A stretch of 64,000 nucleotides of DNA from Acidimicrobiia bacterium (GTDB lineage: Bacteria > Actinomycetota > Acidimicrobiia > Acidimicrobiales > Poriferisodalaceae), in NCBI GenBank assembly GCA_022821985.1, contig JAJECP010000022.1, positions 1 to 64,000 of the forward strand. Direction: 5' to 3'. The translations under genes and the position numbers were made by a program. Below are positions 40,679 to 50,004 of this stretch, piece after piece; the first letter of the stretch is position 1, and each line of letters begins with the position of its first letter. The notes under the pieces were generated by a model. That model made no database searches. It was given only the letters and a program-made list of their open reading frames with translations, and was not told the origin of the DNA.

Positions 40679-42889
40679 ATGACCGATCGCCAGATTCATA
40701 TCCGAAGCTGCTCATTGTGTGAGGCGATGTGCGGGCTCGAGGTGCATCACGCCGGCGGCGAAGTGAAGCTGATCAGGCCGAATCGCGACGATGTCTGGTC
40801 GAAGGGCTACATCTGCCCCAAGGGCACCGTGCTCGGGCACATGTACGCCGATCCCGATCGAGTACGCCGGCCGCTGGTCCGTGACGCAGCCGGCGATCTG
40901 GTCGAGGCCAGCTGGGATGCGGCCTTGGAGCGCTGCGCCGAGCTGCTCGGCGGCGTCCGGGACAAGTACGGCGTCGAGGCGATCACCGCTTACCTCGGCA
41001 ACGCCACTGGCTTCAACTACTCCATCAGCCGCTATGCCGGCATGTTCTTGCAGCTCGCCGGGATACCCACGGTGTATTCGTCTGGCACCGTCGACACGTG
41101 GTCCAAGAATGTGGCGTGTCAGCTGATGTACGGGCACTCGTGGCGCATCCCGGTGCCCGACATCGACCGCACCGATTTCATGGTGGTGCAGGGCGCCAAC
41201 CCGTCCGCCAGCCAAGGCAGCTTTATGGGCTGCCCCGATGTTCCGGGTGCGCTGGACTTGGTGCGCGAGCGCGGCAAGGTGGTGGTGATCGACCCTCGCC
41301 GCAGCGAAACCTGCGCCCATGCCGACCAGTGGCTGCCGGTTCGGCCGGGCACCGATGCGCTGCTGCAGCTCGCCGTAGTGAACGTGCTGTTCGACGAAGG
41401 GCTCGTGCGGCTGGGCCACCTGGCTGATCGGCTCAAGGGTGTGGACGAGGTGCGGGCCATTGCTGCTGAGTTCCCGCCGGAGCGGGTGGCCGACGCGTGC
41501 GGTGCGGACGCCGGGACGATCCGCACCCTCGCGCGCGAGTTCGCCGCCGCCGAGCGCGCTGTGTGGTACGCCCGCATCGGCACCTGCAATCAGGAGTTCG
41601 GCACGCTGGCGTCGTGGCTGCCTGATGTCATCTGCGCGCTCACCGGCAACCTGGACGCGGTCGGCGGGATGATGTGGGCGAAGCCGGTGGCGTGGTCGAT
41701 GCTGCAGCAGGACTGGGGCTTCGAGGGCGGGTTCGACCGCTGGCGGAGCAGGGTTCGCGACATTCCCGAGGTGCTCGGCCAGTTCCCGATGGGGTGCCTC
41801 GCAGAGGAGATCGACACGCCCGGCGAGGGGCAGCTCAAAGGGTTGATCGTGGTGGGCGGCAACCCGGTGCTGTCGGCCCCCAATTCCGAGCGCCTCGACA
41901 AGGCACTGCCGCTGCTGGAGGCGATGATCTCCGTGGACAATGCGCTGAACGAGACCTCCCGCCACGCCCACGTCGTCTTGCCGGGCCTGGCCGCGCTGGA
42001 ACAGCACTTCTACTCCGAGATGCTGTGGGGCTGGGCCAAGCGCTCTGCGGCGAAATATGCGCCCCCGCTGTTCCCGCCTGCCGACGACCGACCCGACGAA
42101 TGGGAGATCCTCACCCGGCTCGGAGCAATGTGTGCCGGCATGGGAGACGTGAATGCGGCCGAGTTCGACGACCTCTACTTCTCGGCGCTCGCTGAGCTGG
42201 CCGGCGTAGACCCGGCGATGGCGCTGGAGGCATCGCCCGAACCCGGGCCCGAGCGGCTGAACGATCTGGCCATCCGCACCGGTCCGTGGGGCGATCGCTA
42301 CGGCGAGAATCCCGACGGCTTGAACCTCGACAAGCTCAAGGAGCTGCCGAACGGGCTCGACATGGGTCCGATGGTCCCCCAAGTCGACGACATCGTGGTG
42401 AACCCCGACGGCAAGATCGACCTGGCGCCTGGGCGCATCACCTCCGATGTCGAGCGCTTGGAGGCGAGCCTTGAACGGTCCGACGCATCGCTGGTACTCA
42501 CCAGCCGGCGCCATGTGCGCTCGAACAACTCGTGGATGCACAACGTCGAGGTTTTGGTGCGCGGCAAGGATCGCTGCACGCTGCTCATCCATCCCGACGA
42601 TGCCGCGAACGCAGGCGTAACCGACGGAGAGCTGGCCCGGGTCTCGTCGTCCAGCGGTGCCGTCGAGGTGCCTGTGGAAGTCAGCGATCAGATGTACCCG
42701 GGCGTCGTGTCGCTGCCCCACGGCTGGGGGCACGACAAGCCGGGCACCCGCCAATCAGTGGCGAGCAGGTACGCCGGTGTCAACTACAACGTGCTCGTCC
42801 CGCCCGATTTCGTCGACGTTCCGTCTGGCAACGCCGCCGTCAATGGCGTGCCGGTGACCGTCGCCCCGGCATCCGGGGTTCCCGCCTGA
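40679..42889 (+). CDS. Molybdopterin-dependent oxidoreductase (DMSO reductase family), copy A
   Basis: This 736-residue bis-MGD enzyme has a 4Fe-4S motif C11-x2-C14-x3-C18-x27-C46 and family segments GANPSASQG, VVVIDPRRSETCAHAD and GGNPVLSAPNSERL, with a C-terminal dinucleotide-binding domain (SSGAVEVPVEVSDQMYPGVVSLPHGWGHDKPGTRQ). C147 (in KNVACQLMYG) sits where the Mo ligand Cys/Ser/Sec is found in the family. There is no Tat signal and no electron-transfer subunit nearby, so it is probably cytoplasmic. It is paralogous to the protein at 57114-59303. The substrate is unknown. Confidence 0.87.
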   Translation: MTDRQIHIRSCSLCEAMCGLEVHHAGGEVKLIRPNRDDVWSKGYICPKGTVLGHMYADPDRVRRPLVRDAAGDLVEASWDAALERCAELLGGVRDKYGVEAITAYLGNATGFNYSISRYAGMFLQLAGIPTVYSSGTVDTWSKNVACQLMYGHSWRIPVPDIDRTDFMVVQGANPSASQGSFMGCPDVPGALDLVRERGKVVVIDPRRSETCAHADQWLPVRPGTDALLQLAVVNVLFDEGLVRLGHLADRLKGVDEVRAIAAEFPPERVADACGADAGTIRTLAREFAAAERAVWYARIGTCNQEFGTLASWLPDVICALTGNLDAVGGMMWAKPVAWSMLQQDWGFEGGFDRWRSRVRDIPEVLGQFPMGCLAEEIDTPGEGQLKGLIVVGGNPVLSAPNSERLDKALPLLEAMISVDNALNETSRHAHVVLPGLAALEQHFYSEMLWGWAKRSAAKYAPPLFPPADDRPDEWEILTRLGAMCAGMGDVNAAEFDDLYFSALAELAGVDPAMALEASPEPGPERLNDLAIRTGPWGDRYGENPDGLNLDKLKELPNGLDMGPMVPQVDDIVVNPDGKIDLAPGRITSDVERLEASLERSDASLVLTSRRHVRSNNSWMHNVEVLVRGKDRCTLLIHPDDAANAGVTDGELARVSSSSGAVEVPVEVSDQMYPGVVSLPHGWGHDKPGTRQSVASRYAGVNYNVLVPPDFVDVPSGNAAVNGVPVTVAPASGVPA

Positions 42890-42948
42890 TCTGTCAGCGG
42901 TCAGAGGAAGATACGCCGACCAGCGCGCCCTCGTAGGATGCCGCGCTG

Positions 42949-44328
42949 ATGCGCAGGGGGGCGGTGGCCGCTGAGGCGCCGCGCCTTGAGCCCGAGGTCC
43001 GCGGCGGCGGTGCATTCTCGGCCCGCGGCTTCGCCCCGCTGTGGTTCAGCGGGCTGTGCTGGCACTGGGGACGCTGGGCGATCGCGTTCCTTGCGAGCTA
43101 TCACGTCAACCAGATCACCGGCTCGCCACGGATGGTGCAGCTGACTGGGGCCATCATGTGGGCGCCTCTGCTGCTCGGCGGGGCCATCGGCGGGGTGATC
43201 TCGGATCGCTTCGACCGGCGGCGCACCGTGCGATTGCAGACAGCGCTTCTGGTGCCGTTCGTGGCCGTGGTAGGGCTGGCCGAGCGGGCTGGGCAACTGG
43301 GCATCGCGCTGCTGTATCCGTTCTTGTTGTTCGCGGGCATCGGCTGGGTGGTGGACATGACCAGCCGTCGAGCTCTGGTGCTCGACATCGTGGGGCCGCA
43401 TCGGCTGCACAAGGCAATGGCGTGGGAGACGATGGCGCTCGCCTCAGGCGTAGCGGCGGGGCAGCTGCTGGGTGGCGCAGTTGCTGACCGGGCTGGGGTA
43501 GGGGCTGCCTTCCTGGGGGTGGCCGCCATGCTGGGCCTCGGCTTGGTGCTCCTCATGTGGGTACCGCACGTGCCCCCGGCCCGGCCTGTGACCACAGCGA
43601 CTGATCGATGGTCCGACGCGCTCCGGGACCGGATCTTCGAGGTTGTGCCCCTCGGCCGAGCCGGCGAGGCGCAGCAACACGGCCGAGCCGGCGAGGCGCA
43701 GCAACACAGCCGAGACCGCACCTCGACGCTCGCGGAGCTGCGGGCTGGTTTGCGCCTGGCGCGGACCAATCGCAGTCTGCTCAGCATCCTGGGTGTCACC
43801 GTGATGGCGAACTTCTTCATGTTCGCCTACTTCCCGGCCGTCCAGCTCATCGGCGACCAGGTCAACGCCACGGCATCGCAGATCGGGATCATCGGCTCGA
43901 TGACCGGCTTCGGCATGATCACCGGATCGTTGGTCACCGCCAAGTGGGGCGATGGTCGCTGGGGGATCGCCTACTCACTAGGCGTGTTCGTGGCGATGGC
44001 GATGCTCATTGTGTGGGCGCTGTCGCCGAATGTGCTGATCGCCGTGATCACGCTGTACGTCGCAAGCTGCGGCAGCGGGCTCTTCGCTGCAACGCAGTCG
44101 ACCCTGGTGCTCACCACCGTGTCGGAGGAGATGCGGGGCCGTGCGATGGGCTTGCTGAGCATGGCGATCGGCGCACTGCCGGTAGGTACCTACGTGCTCG
44201 GCGAGGTAGCGCAGCAGCTCGGCGCCCGCACCGCGGTCATCTTGATGGCCTCATTGGGGCTCGCCGGCATGACGCTGTGGCTGCTGATCCGACCGGAGGT
44301 GCTCCGGCGCGGAGGTCCCACGCCGTGA
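42949..44328 (+). CDS. MFS transporter (12-helix, EntS/MFS_3-like)
   Basis: This 459-residue major facilitator has about 12 membrane helices, a GG(V/A)ISDRFDRRRTVRLQ motif in loop 2-3 and a central hydrophilic loop (about residues 215-260). The N-terminal extension is cytosolic. It is most like EntS-type exporters. The central loop contains an in-frame 9-residue duplication (GRAGEAQQH twice). TAGGAT at 42934-42939 may be its -10 box, 9 nt before the ATG. The cargo is unknown. Confidence 0.85.
   Translation: MRRGAVAAEAPRLEPEVRGGGAFSARGFAPLWFSGLCWHWGRWAIAFLASYHVNQITGSPRMVQLTGAIMWAPLLLGGAIGGVISDRFDRRRTVRLQTALLVPFVAVVGLAERAGQLGIALLYPFLLFAGIGWVVDMTSRRALVLDIVGPHRLHKAMAWETMALASGVAAGQLLGGAVADRAGVGAAFLGVAAMLGLGLVLLMWVPHVPPARPVTTATDRWSDALRDRIFEVVPLGRAGEAQQHGRAGEAQQHSRDRTSTLAELRAGLRLARTNRSLLSILGVTVMANFFMFAYFPAVQLIGDQVNATASQIGIIGSMTGFGMITGSLVTAKWGDGRWGIAYSLGVFVAMAMLIVWALSPNVLIAVITLYVASCGSGLFAATQSTLVLTTVSEEMRGRAMGLLSMAIGALPVGTYVLGEVAQQLGARTAVILMASLGLAGMTLWLLIRPEVLRRGGPTP
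43654..43707 (+). repeat. Perfect 27-bp tandem duplication in the MFS gene
   Basis: The 27-bp unit at 43654-43680 is repeated exactly at 43681-43707, with the first bases of a third copy following. Each encodes GRAGEAQQH in the cytosolic central loop. The perfect identity indicates a recent slippage event that keeps the reading frame. Confidence 0.9.
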
Positions 44329-44414
44329 GGTTTCCTGCGGCATTCTGAGGGTGAGTACGCTGCCGCGTGGCTAGATCGCGCCGCCGAAGTGCGTGACGGG
44401 AGGGGACGCCGACC

Positions 44415-45506
44415 ATGAAAGCTGCAGTGCTCAACGAGATTCCGGGCGAACTCGACATCGAGGACATTTCTGTTGATGCGCCCGCTCCCGACGAGGTCCT
44501 GTTGCGGGTGGTGCACGCGGGCCTGTGTCACAGCGACCTGCACTTCATGGATGCCCACTGGCCGTACCAGCTCCCGGCTGTCATGGGCCATGAGAGCGCG
44601 GGCGTGGTCGAAGCAGTAGGCGAGAACGTCGCATACGTGAAGCCCGGCGACCATGTCATCTCCTGCCTGTCGGTCTTCTGCGGCCACTGCGAGCGTTGCC
44701 TGACCGGTCGTCCGAATATCTGCGCCAATCCCGCTGCCGTTGCACGGCCTTCCGGTACCGCACCACGGCTGGCCAAGCCAGATGGCACCGAGGTGGGCCA
44801 GTTCGCCCGTCTCGGCGGATTCGCCGAGGAGATGCTGATCCACCAGAACGCTGTCGTGAAGATCCGTGACGACATGCCGCTCGACCGTGCGGCGCTCATC
44901 GGCTGCGGCGTCACCACGGGGCTGGGTGCAGTGTTCAAGACGGCCCGCATCGAGCCCGGTGCGACCGTAGCTGTCTACGGCGCTGGCGGCATCGGCCTGT
45001 CGGCTGTGCAGGGCGCCCGCATCGCCGGGGCCGGTCGGGTCATCTCGGTGGATGTCGAGAACGACAAGCTGGAAACAGCCCGCCAAGTGGGCGCCACCGA
45101 CACGGTCAACGCCTCCGACGGCGACCCGGTCGAAGCCATCAAGGAGATGACCGGCGGCGGCGTGGACTACGCCTTCGAGTGCATCGGGCTGAAGCAGACC
45201 TGCGAGCAGGCGTGGTCGTCGTCGCGGCCCGGCGGCACGACCGTCATCGTGGGCATGATGCCGTTCGGCGAGAAGATCGAGATCCCGGGCTATGAGGTGT
45301 TCATGCTCGAGAAGCGGCTGCAGGGCTCGATGATGGGCTCGAACGCCTTCCGGGTGGACATGCCGCGCTACGTCGACATGTACCTCGACGGCCGCCTCAT
45401 GCTCGACGAGATGATCTCGGCGCACATGCCGCTGGAGGACATCAACGTGGGCTACGAGCAGATGCGCCAGCGCGTCGGCACCCGCACTGTGATCGACTTC
45501 GACTAA
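44415..45506 (+). CDS. Zinc-dependent alcohol dehydrogenase (MDR family)
   Basis: This 363-residue medium-chain dehydrogenase has catalytic zinc ligands C38 and H59 (GLCHSDLH, MGHESAG), structural zinc cysteines C89, C92, C95 and C103 (FCGHCERCLTGRPNIC) and the NAD-binding loop GAGGIGLSAVQ. The segment GSNAFRVDMPRYVDMYLDGRL resembles class III / NDMA- or mycothiol-type alcohol dehydrogenases of Actinobacteria. ATG 44415 follows GGGAGGGG. A short-chain dehydrogenase follows 33 nt downstream in a probable operon. Confidence 0.9.
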   Translation: MKAAVLNEIPGELDIEDISVDAPAPDEVLLRVVHAGLCHSDLHFMDAHWPYQLPAVMGHESAGVVEAVGENVAYVKPGDHVISCLSVFCGHCERCLTGRPNICANPAAVARPSGTAPRLAKPDGTEVGQFARLGGFAEEMLIHQNAVVKIRDDMPLDRAALIGCGVTTGLGAVFKTARIEPGATVAVYGAGGIGLSAVQGARIAGAGRVISVDVENDKLETARQVGATDTVNASDGDPVEAIKEMTGGGVDYAFECIGLKQTCEQAWSSSRPGGTTVIVGMMPFGEKIEIPGYEVFMLEKRLQGSMMGSNAFRVDMPRYVDMYLDGRLMLDEMISAHMPLEDINVGYEQMRQRVGTRTVIDFD

Positions 45507-45539
45507 CCCGCCAATCCAACAACCAGCAAGAGAGGGGCC

Positions 45540-46364
45540 ATGGAGGTCGAGGGCAGAGTTGCTGTAGTGACAGGCGCGGCGAGCGGCATGGGCCGCGCCA
45601 TGGCCGATACGTTCGCGGCAGCAGGCATGAAGATAGTGCTGGCCGATATCGAGGAAGCCCCGCTGAACGATGCCGCCGCCGAGGTTCGCGAGGCCGGTGC
45701 AGAGGCCATCGCGGTGCGCACCGACGTCTCGCAGCTGGCGCAGATCGAGGCGCTCGCCGAGGCTGCCATGGAGCAGTTCGGAGCGGTGCATGTGCTGTGC
45801 AACAACGCTGGCGTCGGCATCCCCGGACCGGTCGGGGACATGTCGCTCGAGGACTGGCGCTGGACGCTCGACATCAACCTGTGGGGGCCGATCTACGGTT
45901 GCCACGTGTTCCTGCCCATCATCGAGGCGACCGGCGAGGGCCACATCAACTCGACTGCTTCGGTGGCCGGGCTGTACGGCGGCGCCTCGCTGGGTGCATA
46001 CAACGTGTCCAAGCACGGTGTGGTGGCGCTGATGGCCACGCTGGAGCGGGATCTGCGGTTGCGTAACTCTCCGGTGCATGCCTCGGTGCTGTGCCCGGGG
46101 CCGATCAACACCAACATCGTGTACAGCCAGCGCAATCGTGACCCCGAAGATGCCGCCCACCACGTGCGCACCGATCAGGGCGACAAGTTCTGGGACATGC
46201 TCAAGGGCTACCTGGCCGAGGGCATGGACCCGGCCGATGTGGGGCCGATGGTGCTGGATGCTGTCCGCACCAGTCGTTTCTGGGTGCTGACCCATCCCGA
46301 GATGGGCAAGATCGCCCGCTACCAGGCTGATGCCATGCTCGACGACGGTCACCTCACGCGCTGA
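45540..46364 (+). CDS. Short-chain dehydrogenase/reductase (SDR)
   Basis: This 274-residue classical SDR has cofactor motif TGAASGMGRA (residues 11-20), NNAGVGIPG, a catalytic serine in NSTAS and catalytic Y154-x3-K158 (YNVSKHG). An aspartate at the end of beta-2 (LADIEEAP) favours NAD over NADP. It is co-directional with the alcohol dehydrogenase and has a Shine-Dalgarno (GAGAGGGG) before ATG 45540. The two probably oxidise related alcohol substrates. Confidence 0.88.
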   Translation: MEVEGRVAVVTGAASGMGRAMADTFAAAGMKIVLADIEEAPLNDAAAEVREAGAEAIAVRTDVSQLAQIEALAEAAMEQFGAVHVLCNNAGVGIPGPVGDMSLEDWRWTLDINLWGPIYGCHVFLPIIEATGEGHINSTASVAGLYGGASLGAYNVSKHGVVALMATLERDLRLRNSPVHASVLCPGPINTNIVYSQRNRDPEDAAHHVRTDQGDKFWDMLKGYLAEGMDPADVGPMVLDAVRTSRFWVLTHPEMGKIARYQADAMLDDGHLTR

Positions 46365-46406
46365 GCACCCGTCGCGTGTCGCCGCCCCGCGCTGTGACGC
46401 TGAGGC

Positions 46407-46427
46407 AAACGGCCCGGGAGGGCGTTT
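46407..46427 (+). terminator. Possible hairpin after the SDR gene
   Basis: AAACGGCCC (46407-46415) pairs with GGGCGTTT (46420-46427) with one bulged G, an 8-bp stem and a GGGA loop. It lies about 40 nt after the SDR stop. There is no T-run, so it may act as a weak or factor-assisted terminator. Confidence 0.35.
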
Positions 46428-46503
46428 ACTGAGCCTGTGACTCCGACTGCGCCGCCGAGAGCGAAACGCTCGCCCGAAGCGCTGCCCTGTCGGTTCTGAG
46501 CAC

Positions 46504-48075
46504 GTGAAGCCCGCAGGACGGAGCGTGCGCGCGCAAGCACGGCTGGCCGCGAGGCGGCCGTCGGTCTTCACCGTCGTACCGCAGATTCTCGATGCGGCCG
46601 GCCGGCCGCTCGCTCCAGCGGTTGCACCCCCCGCCCCGCGCCCGGCGCCGTCGGGCGATGCGCCCACCGACCGGCCGGCAGCGGCCGTCGAAGCGCCTCC
46701 TTCAGACAGTTATCGGTGGCGGCTGCTCGGCGTGATCGGGCTGGCAGTGCTCGGGTTCGGTTCGCTGATGACCCTGGTGGGTGTCTCGCTGACGCCGATC
46801 TCCGAAGACCTGGGAACCACGCTGCCCACCGCCGGCTGGGTCATCACCGGCCTCATGCTGGCCATGGCCGTCTCGACTCCCGCCGGCGGCAAGCTGGCCG
46901 ACCGGTTCGGGCACCGCCGCATCTTCCTCATCGGCATCGTCGGGATGACCGCGTCGATGATCGCCAACTACTGGGTGCCCGACATCGGCACCTTCATCGC
47001 CGTGAGGGTGGTGTTCGGGCTGTGCGGCGGTCTGCTCATGCCCTCGGGCATGGCATTGCTCATGCATGCGTTCGGCCCTGCCGAGCGGGCGCGGGCTGTC
47101 GGCTGGTTCCAATTCGCCATGACCGGTGCGCCGACGATCGGCGTCGTCGTGGGCGGACCGCTGCTGAACGTGTTCGGCTGGCGGGGCATCTTCTTGCTGT
47201 TCGGCGTGATCAGCCTCGTGTCGTTGATCTTCGCGGCCGTCGTCGTGAAGCCGATTCCCCGGGGCGAGCGGGTGCCGATCGACATCCTGGGGGCGCTGCT
47301 GCTCGCGGGCGGAACGCTGCTGGTGCTGTGGGCGATCACCCGGCTGCCGATGCTCCTGCGGGCAGGTGACGGGTTGCTGTCAGATCAAACGCTGATGCTG
47401 ATGCTCGGCGGGGCGGTGGCCTGCTTCGTGCTGTTCGTGCTGTGGGAGCGCCGCGCTCCCGCCCCCTTCTTGGATCTCCGCCTGTTCCGCCGGGCCAGCT
47501 TCACCTTGCCGCTGCTGTCGGCGCCGGCGAATCAGTTCGCGTACATGGGCGGCTTCATGGTGGTGCCCTGGGTTCTGCAGGAGCGATACGGCTTCTCCGT
47601 GGGCGTCGCCGCGATGCTCATGGTGCCCCGGCCTGGCGCCTTTGCCGTGGCATCACCGCTGGGGGGCACGCTGGTGACCAAGATCGGCGCCCGGATCCCG
47701 ATGTTCTTCGGCACCTCCGCGATGATCGGCTCGATGATCGCCTTCGCCCTGGGCGCCAAGCCCGTGGGCTGGGGCCTCGCGGCGATCATGGTGGGGCTGG
47801 TGCTGTCGGGTGTCTCCGCAGGCGTCGGCTCACCCGCCTACCAGGTGCTGGTCGCCAACTCGGTGGAAGACAAAGACCTCGGCATGGCCAACGGCATGAA
47901 CCAGACGGTGATGTGGATGGGCATCATCCTGGGGATCCAGTCGATGCTGGCCTTCACCGGTGAGGATCCCTCGCTGGGCCGGCTGCGCGCGACGTTCCTG
48001 TTCGGTGCCGCCGTGGCGGCGATCGGCTTCGTGGCGCCCCTGTTCGCCACCCGGCGAGCCACCCGCCTGGCCTAG
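46504..48075 (+). CDS. MFS transporter (14-helix, DHA2-like drug/metabolite exporter)
   Basis: This 523-residue transporter has a cytosolic Pro/Ala/Arg-rich N-terminus of about 70 residues and then about 14 membrane helices. The DHA2 family motifs are visible: LTPISEDLGTTLPTAGWVITGLMLAMAVSTPAGGKLADRFGHRRIFL (motif A) and GPAERARAVGWFQFAMTGAPTIGVVVGGPLLN. It starts at GTG 46504; a later start closer to helix 1 cannot be excluded. The cargo is unknown. Confidence 0.83.
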   Translation: MKPAGRSVRAQARLAARRPSVFTVVPQILDAAGRPLAPAVAPPAPRPAPSGDAPTDRPAAAVEAPPSDSYRWRLLGVIGLAVLGFGSLMTLVGVSLTPISEDLGTTLPTAGWVITGLMLAMAVSTPAGGKLADRFGHRRIFLIGIVGMTASMIANYWVPDIGTFIAVRVVFGLCGGLLMPSGMALLMHAFGPAERARAVGWFQFAMTGAPTIGVVVGGPLLNVFGWRGIFLLFGVISLVSLIFAAVVVKPIPRGERVPIDILGALLLAGGTLLVLWAITRLPMLLRAGDGLLSDQTLMLMLGGAVACFVLFVLWERRAPAPFLDLRLFRRASFTLPLLSAPANQFAYMGGFMVVPWVLQERYGFSVGVAAMLMVPRPGAFAVASPLGGTLVTKIGARIPMFFGTSAMIGSMIAFALGAKPVGWGLAAIMVGLVLSGVSAGVGSPAYQVLVANSVEDKDLGMANGMNQTVMWMGIILGIQSMLAFTGEDPSLGRLRATFLFGAAVAAIGFVAPLFATRRATRLA

Positions 48076-48082
48076 CTGTGCG

Positions 48083-49102
48083 CTAGAGCACTGCCAGGAA
48101 GTCGAGCAGTTCGGCGTTGAGCTCGTCGGCGGCTTCCTGCTGGACCCAGTGGCCGATGCCGTCGAGGATCACCGACTTGTGCAGGTTGGGCATGGTCTCG
48201 CCGAACTTGGCGATGGACCCGGCGCCCCATACGGTCGGGCCGTCGACCTCGCCGCCCACGAACAGGCTCGGCTGGGTGATGGCTGCGCCGTCGAAGGCGG
48301 CCATGTCCTCCCAGTCGCGGTCCACGTTGCGGTATCGGTTCAGGCCGCCCGACATGCCGGTGCGCGTGAACTCCGAGGTGTAGTAGCCAAAATCGGCCTC
48401 CGACATCCAGTGGGGCCAGGAGCCTGCTTCGGGCCAGATGAAGTTGTCCGACAGCTTGCCGCCGGGCGCGACGCCGAAGCCCCCGCCGGATGAGTCGCCC
48501 GATGCCTGCCGGGCCCGCACGCCGTCGCCCGAGGCGGAGAAGTACATGCCCAGCAGCCAGTGGGGAAGGTCAACCTCCATCTCGGCCTCGGCACGGCCCG
48601 GCTCCTGGAAGTACTCGATGTAGAACTCCTTGTCGCCGCCCATCATGCGGAAGGCGGCGCTGGGCTTGAAATCGCTGCGGGCGTTGTAGGGCACGCTGAC
48701 GAGGCCGAGCGCGGTGAAGATGTCGGGCCGCAGCAGGGCTGAGCTCCAAGCGATAGGTGCGCCCCAGTCGTGGCCCACGATGACGGCCGAGTCCTCGCCG
48801 AGGGTCCGCACCACGCCCACGTTGTCGGCAACGTGGCGGACCATGCGGTAGGCGTCGACTGCGGTAGGCGCCGACGAGCGGCCGTAACCGCGCACGTCGA
48901 TCGCGACCGCCCGGTATCCGGCCGCAGCCACCGCGGGAAGCTGGTGGCGCCACGAGTACCACGACTCGGGAAAGCCATGGACGAACAGCACCATCGGCCC
49001 CTCGCCCACCTCCGCCACGTGAATCCGCGTACCCAGCGCATCCACGTCGTAGTGCTTCACCCCGGACAGGTCAGGGGTGGATGTGCCATTGCTCTCACTC
49101 AT
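48083..49102 (-). CDS. Alpha/beta hydrolase, epoxide hydrolase-like
   Basis: About 339 residues. The oxyanion motif HGFPES (about 42-47), nucleophile motif GHDWG with D112, and late GHW histidine (about 320) give the Asp-His pair of soluble epoxide hydrolases or haloalkane dehalogenase-like enzymes. The cap region contains SGDSSGGGFGVAPGGKL, an unusual Gly/Ser-rich insert. ATG 49102 is preferred over 49111. It converges with the MFS gene 7 bp away. Confidence 0.86.
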   Translation of the reverse strand: MSESNGTSTPDLSGVKHYDVDALGTRIHVAEVGEGPMVLFVHGFPESWYSWRHQLPAVAAAGYRAVAIDVRGYGRSSAPTAVDAYRMVRHVADNVGVVRTLGEDSAVIVGHDWGAPIAWSSALLRPDIFTALGLVSVPYNARSDFKPSAAFRMMGGDKEFYIEYFQEPGRAEAEMEVDLPHWLLGMYFSASGDGVRARQASGDSSGGGFGVAPGGKLSDNFIWPEAGSWPHWMSEADFGYYTSEFTRTGMSGGLNRYRNVDRDWEDMAAFDGAAITQPSLFVGGEVDGPTVWGAGSIAKFGETMPNLHKSVILDGIGHWVQQEAADELNAELLDFLAVL

Positions 49103-49220
49103 GGCCGACATTCTGGCCCCCGAATGCGTTGGTCGGCGCGTGGCAATCGAAACTGAGTTGCGTGAGATCGACGCGTTGCGCGAGGTTCAGCAGATGTGCG
49201 CTGGTCAATGTGCAGTGCTT

Positions 49221-49254
49221 GCAGAATGCGGGCAATGCTGGCAGAATGCGGGCA
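49221..49254 (+). repeat. Tandem 20-bp-spaced direct repeats before a toxin-antitoxin operon
   Basis: GCAGAATGCGGGCA occurs at 49221-49234 and again at 49241-49254, the second copy running into the antitoxin ATG. A degenerate third element (GCAGTGCTT) precedes them. The position and two-turn spacing fit an operator bound by the RHH antitoxin for autoregulation. Confidence 0.5.
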
Positions 49255-49490
49255 TGGCTAAGCAGATCACCATCCGGAACGTGCCCGATGACGTTTGCGA
49301 CGAGCTCGCTGCTAGGGCTGCCGAGCAGCGCCAGTCGATGCAGGAATACCTGCGGGGGGAACTCGAGCACCTCGTTGCGAAGCCGTCGGTGGCGTCGTTG
49401 CTGGAGGAGATCCGACGGCGCAAGGAAGCTGCTGGCACTCGGGTCTCGGCCGCCACGATCCTCGCGGCACGCGACGCAGACAGGAAGTGA
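49254..49490 (+). CDS. FitA/VapB-type ribbon-helix-helix antitoxin
   Basis: This 78-residue protein has an N-terminal RHH domain (KQITIRNVPDDVCDELAARAAEQRQSMQEYLRGELEHL) followed by a toxin-binding tail (SVASLLEEIRRRKEAAGTRVSAATILAARDADRK). This is the FitA/StbC-like layout. It overlaps the PIN toxin gene by GTGA. ATG 49254 matches the start of the RHH strand. Confidence 0.87.
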   Translation: MAKQITIRNVPDDVCDELAARAAEQRQSMQEYLRGELEHLVAKPSVASLLEEIRRRKEAAGTRVSAATILAARDADRK

Positions 49491-49909
49491 GCGAAGTGGG
49501 CGCAGTCATTGATGCTTCGACTCTGTTGGCTGCGCTCATCGACGACGGCGATGACGGCCGGTGGGCGCTTGAGCAGCTCGCACAGAAACCGATGGCCGCA
49601 CCTGAGCTGCTGCCCGCCGAGTCGTCGAACATCCTGCGCCGTCTGGAACTCTCGCACGAGATAACACGACTCGAAGCAACGGCATCCCAGCGTGAGCTCA
49701 CCCGATTCGGCCTCGACCTCTACCCGTTTGGCCCGTTCGCCGATCGCGTCTGGGAGCTTCGCTTCAATTTCACCGCCTACGACGCGTGGTACGTCGCCCT
49801 CGCGGAGAGGCTCGACTGGCCCCTCGTCACGCTCGACCGCAAGGCAGCAAGAGCCAGCGGATCGCGCTGCGAATTCCGGGTCCCGCCGTGGCCCGAACCG
49901 GCTGCCTGA
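49487..49909 (+). CDS. vapC: VapC-type PIN-domain toxin
   Basis: This 140-residue PIN-domain ribonuclease carries the acidic metal-binding residues D9 (VIDAST), E45 (LLPAESSN), D99 (AYDAWYVALAE) and D117 (TLDRKAA). The GTG start overlaps the antitoxin stop. VapC toxins cleave tRNA or rRNA and are inhibited by their RHH partner. All four key residues are intact, so the toxin is probably active. Confidence 0.88.
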   Translation: MSEVGAVIDASTLLAALIDDGDDGRWALEQLAQKPMAAPELLPAESSNILRRLELSHEITRLEATASQRELTRFGLDLYPFGPFADRVWELRFNFTAYDAWYVALAERLDWPLVTLDRKAARASGSRCEFRVPPWPEPAA

Positions 49910-50004
49910 CAGCGGAAGCTGGGAGGCCCCGTTTCCAACCGGCTTGCACGACCCGGGCGCAGCGCGTTCGCGACTTGTCACACCCCAGCGCGAGGCTGGC
50001 GACC

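Noticed and set aside
40712..42754. Minus-strand open frame of 680 codons inside the molybdopterin oxidoreductase
   Set aside because: No recognisable motifs; an antisense shadow of a well-supported gene.
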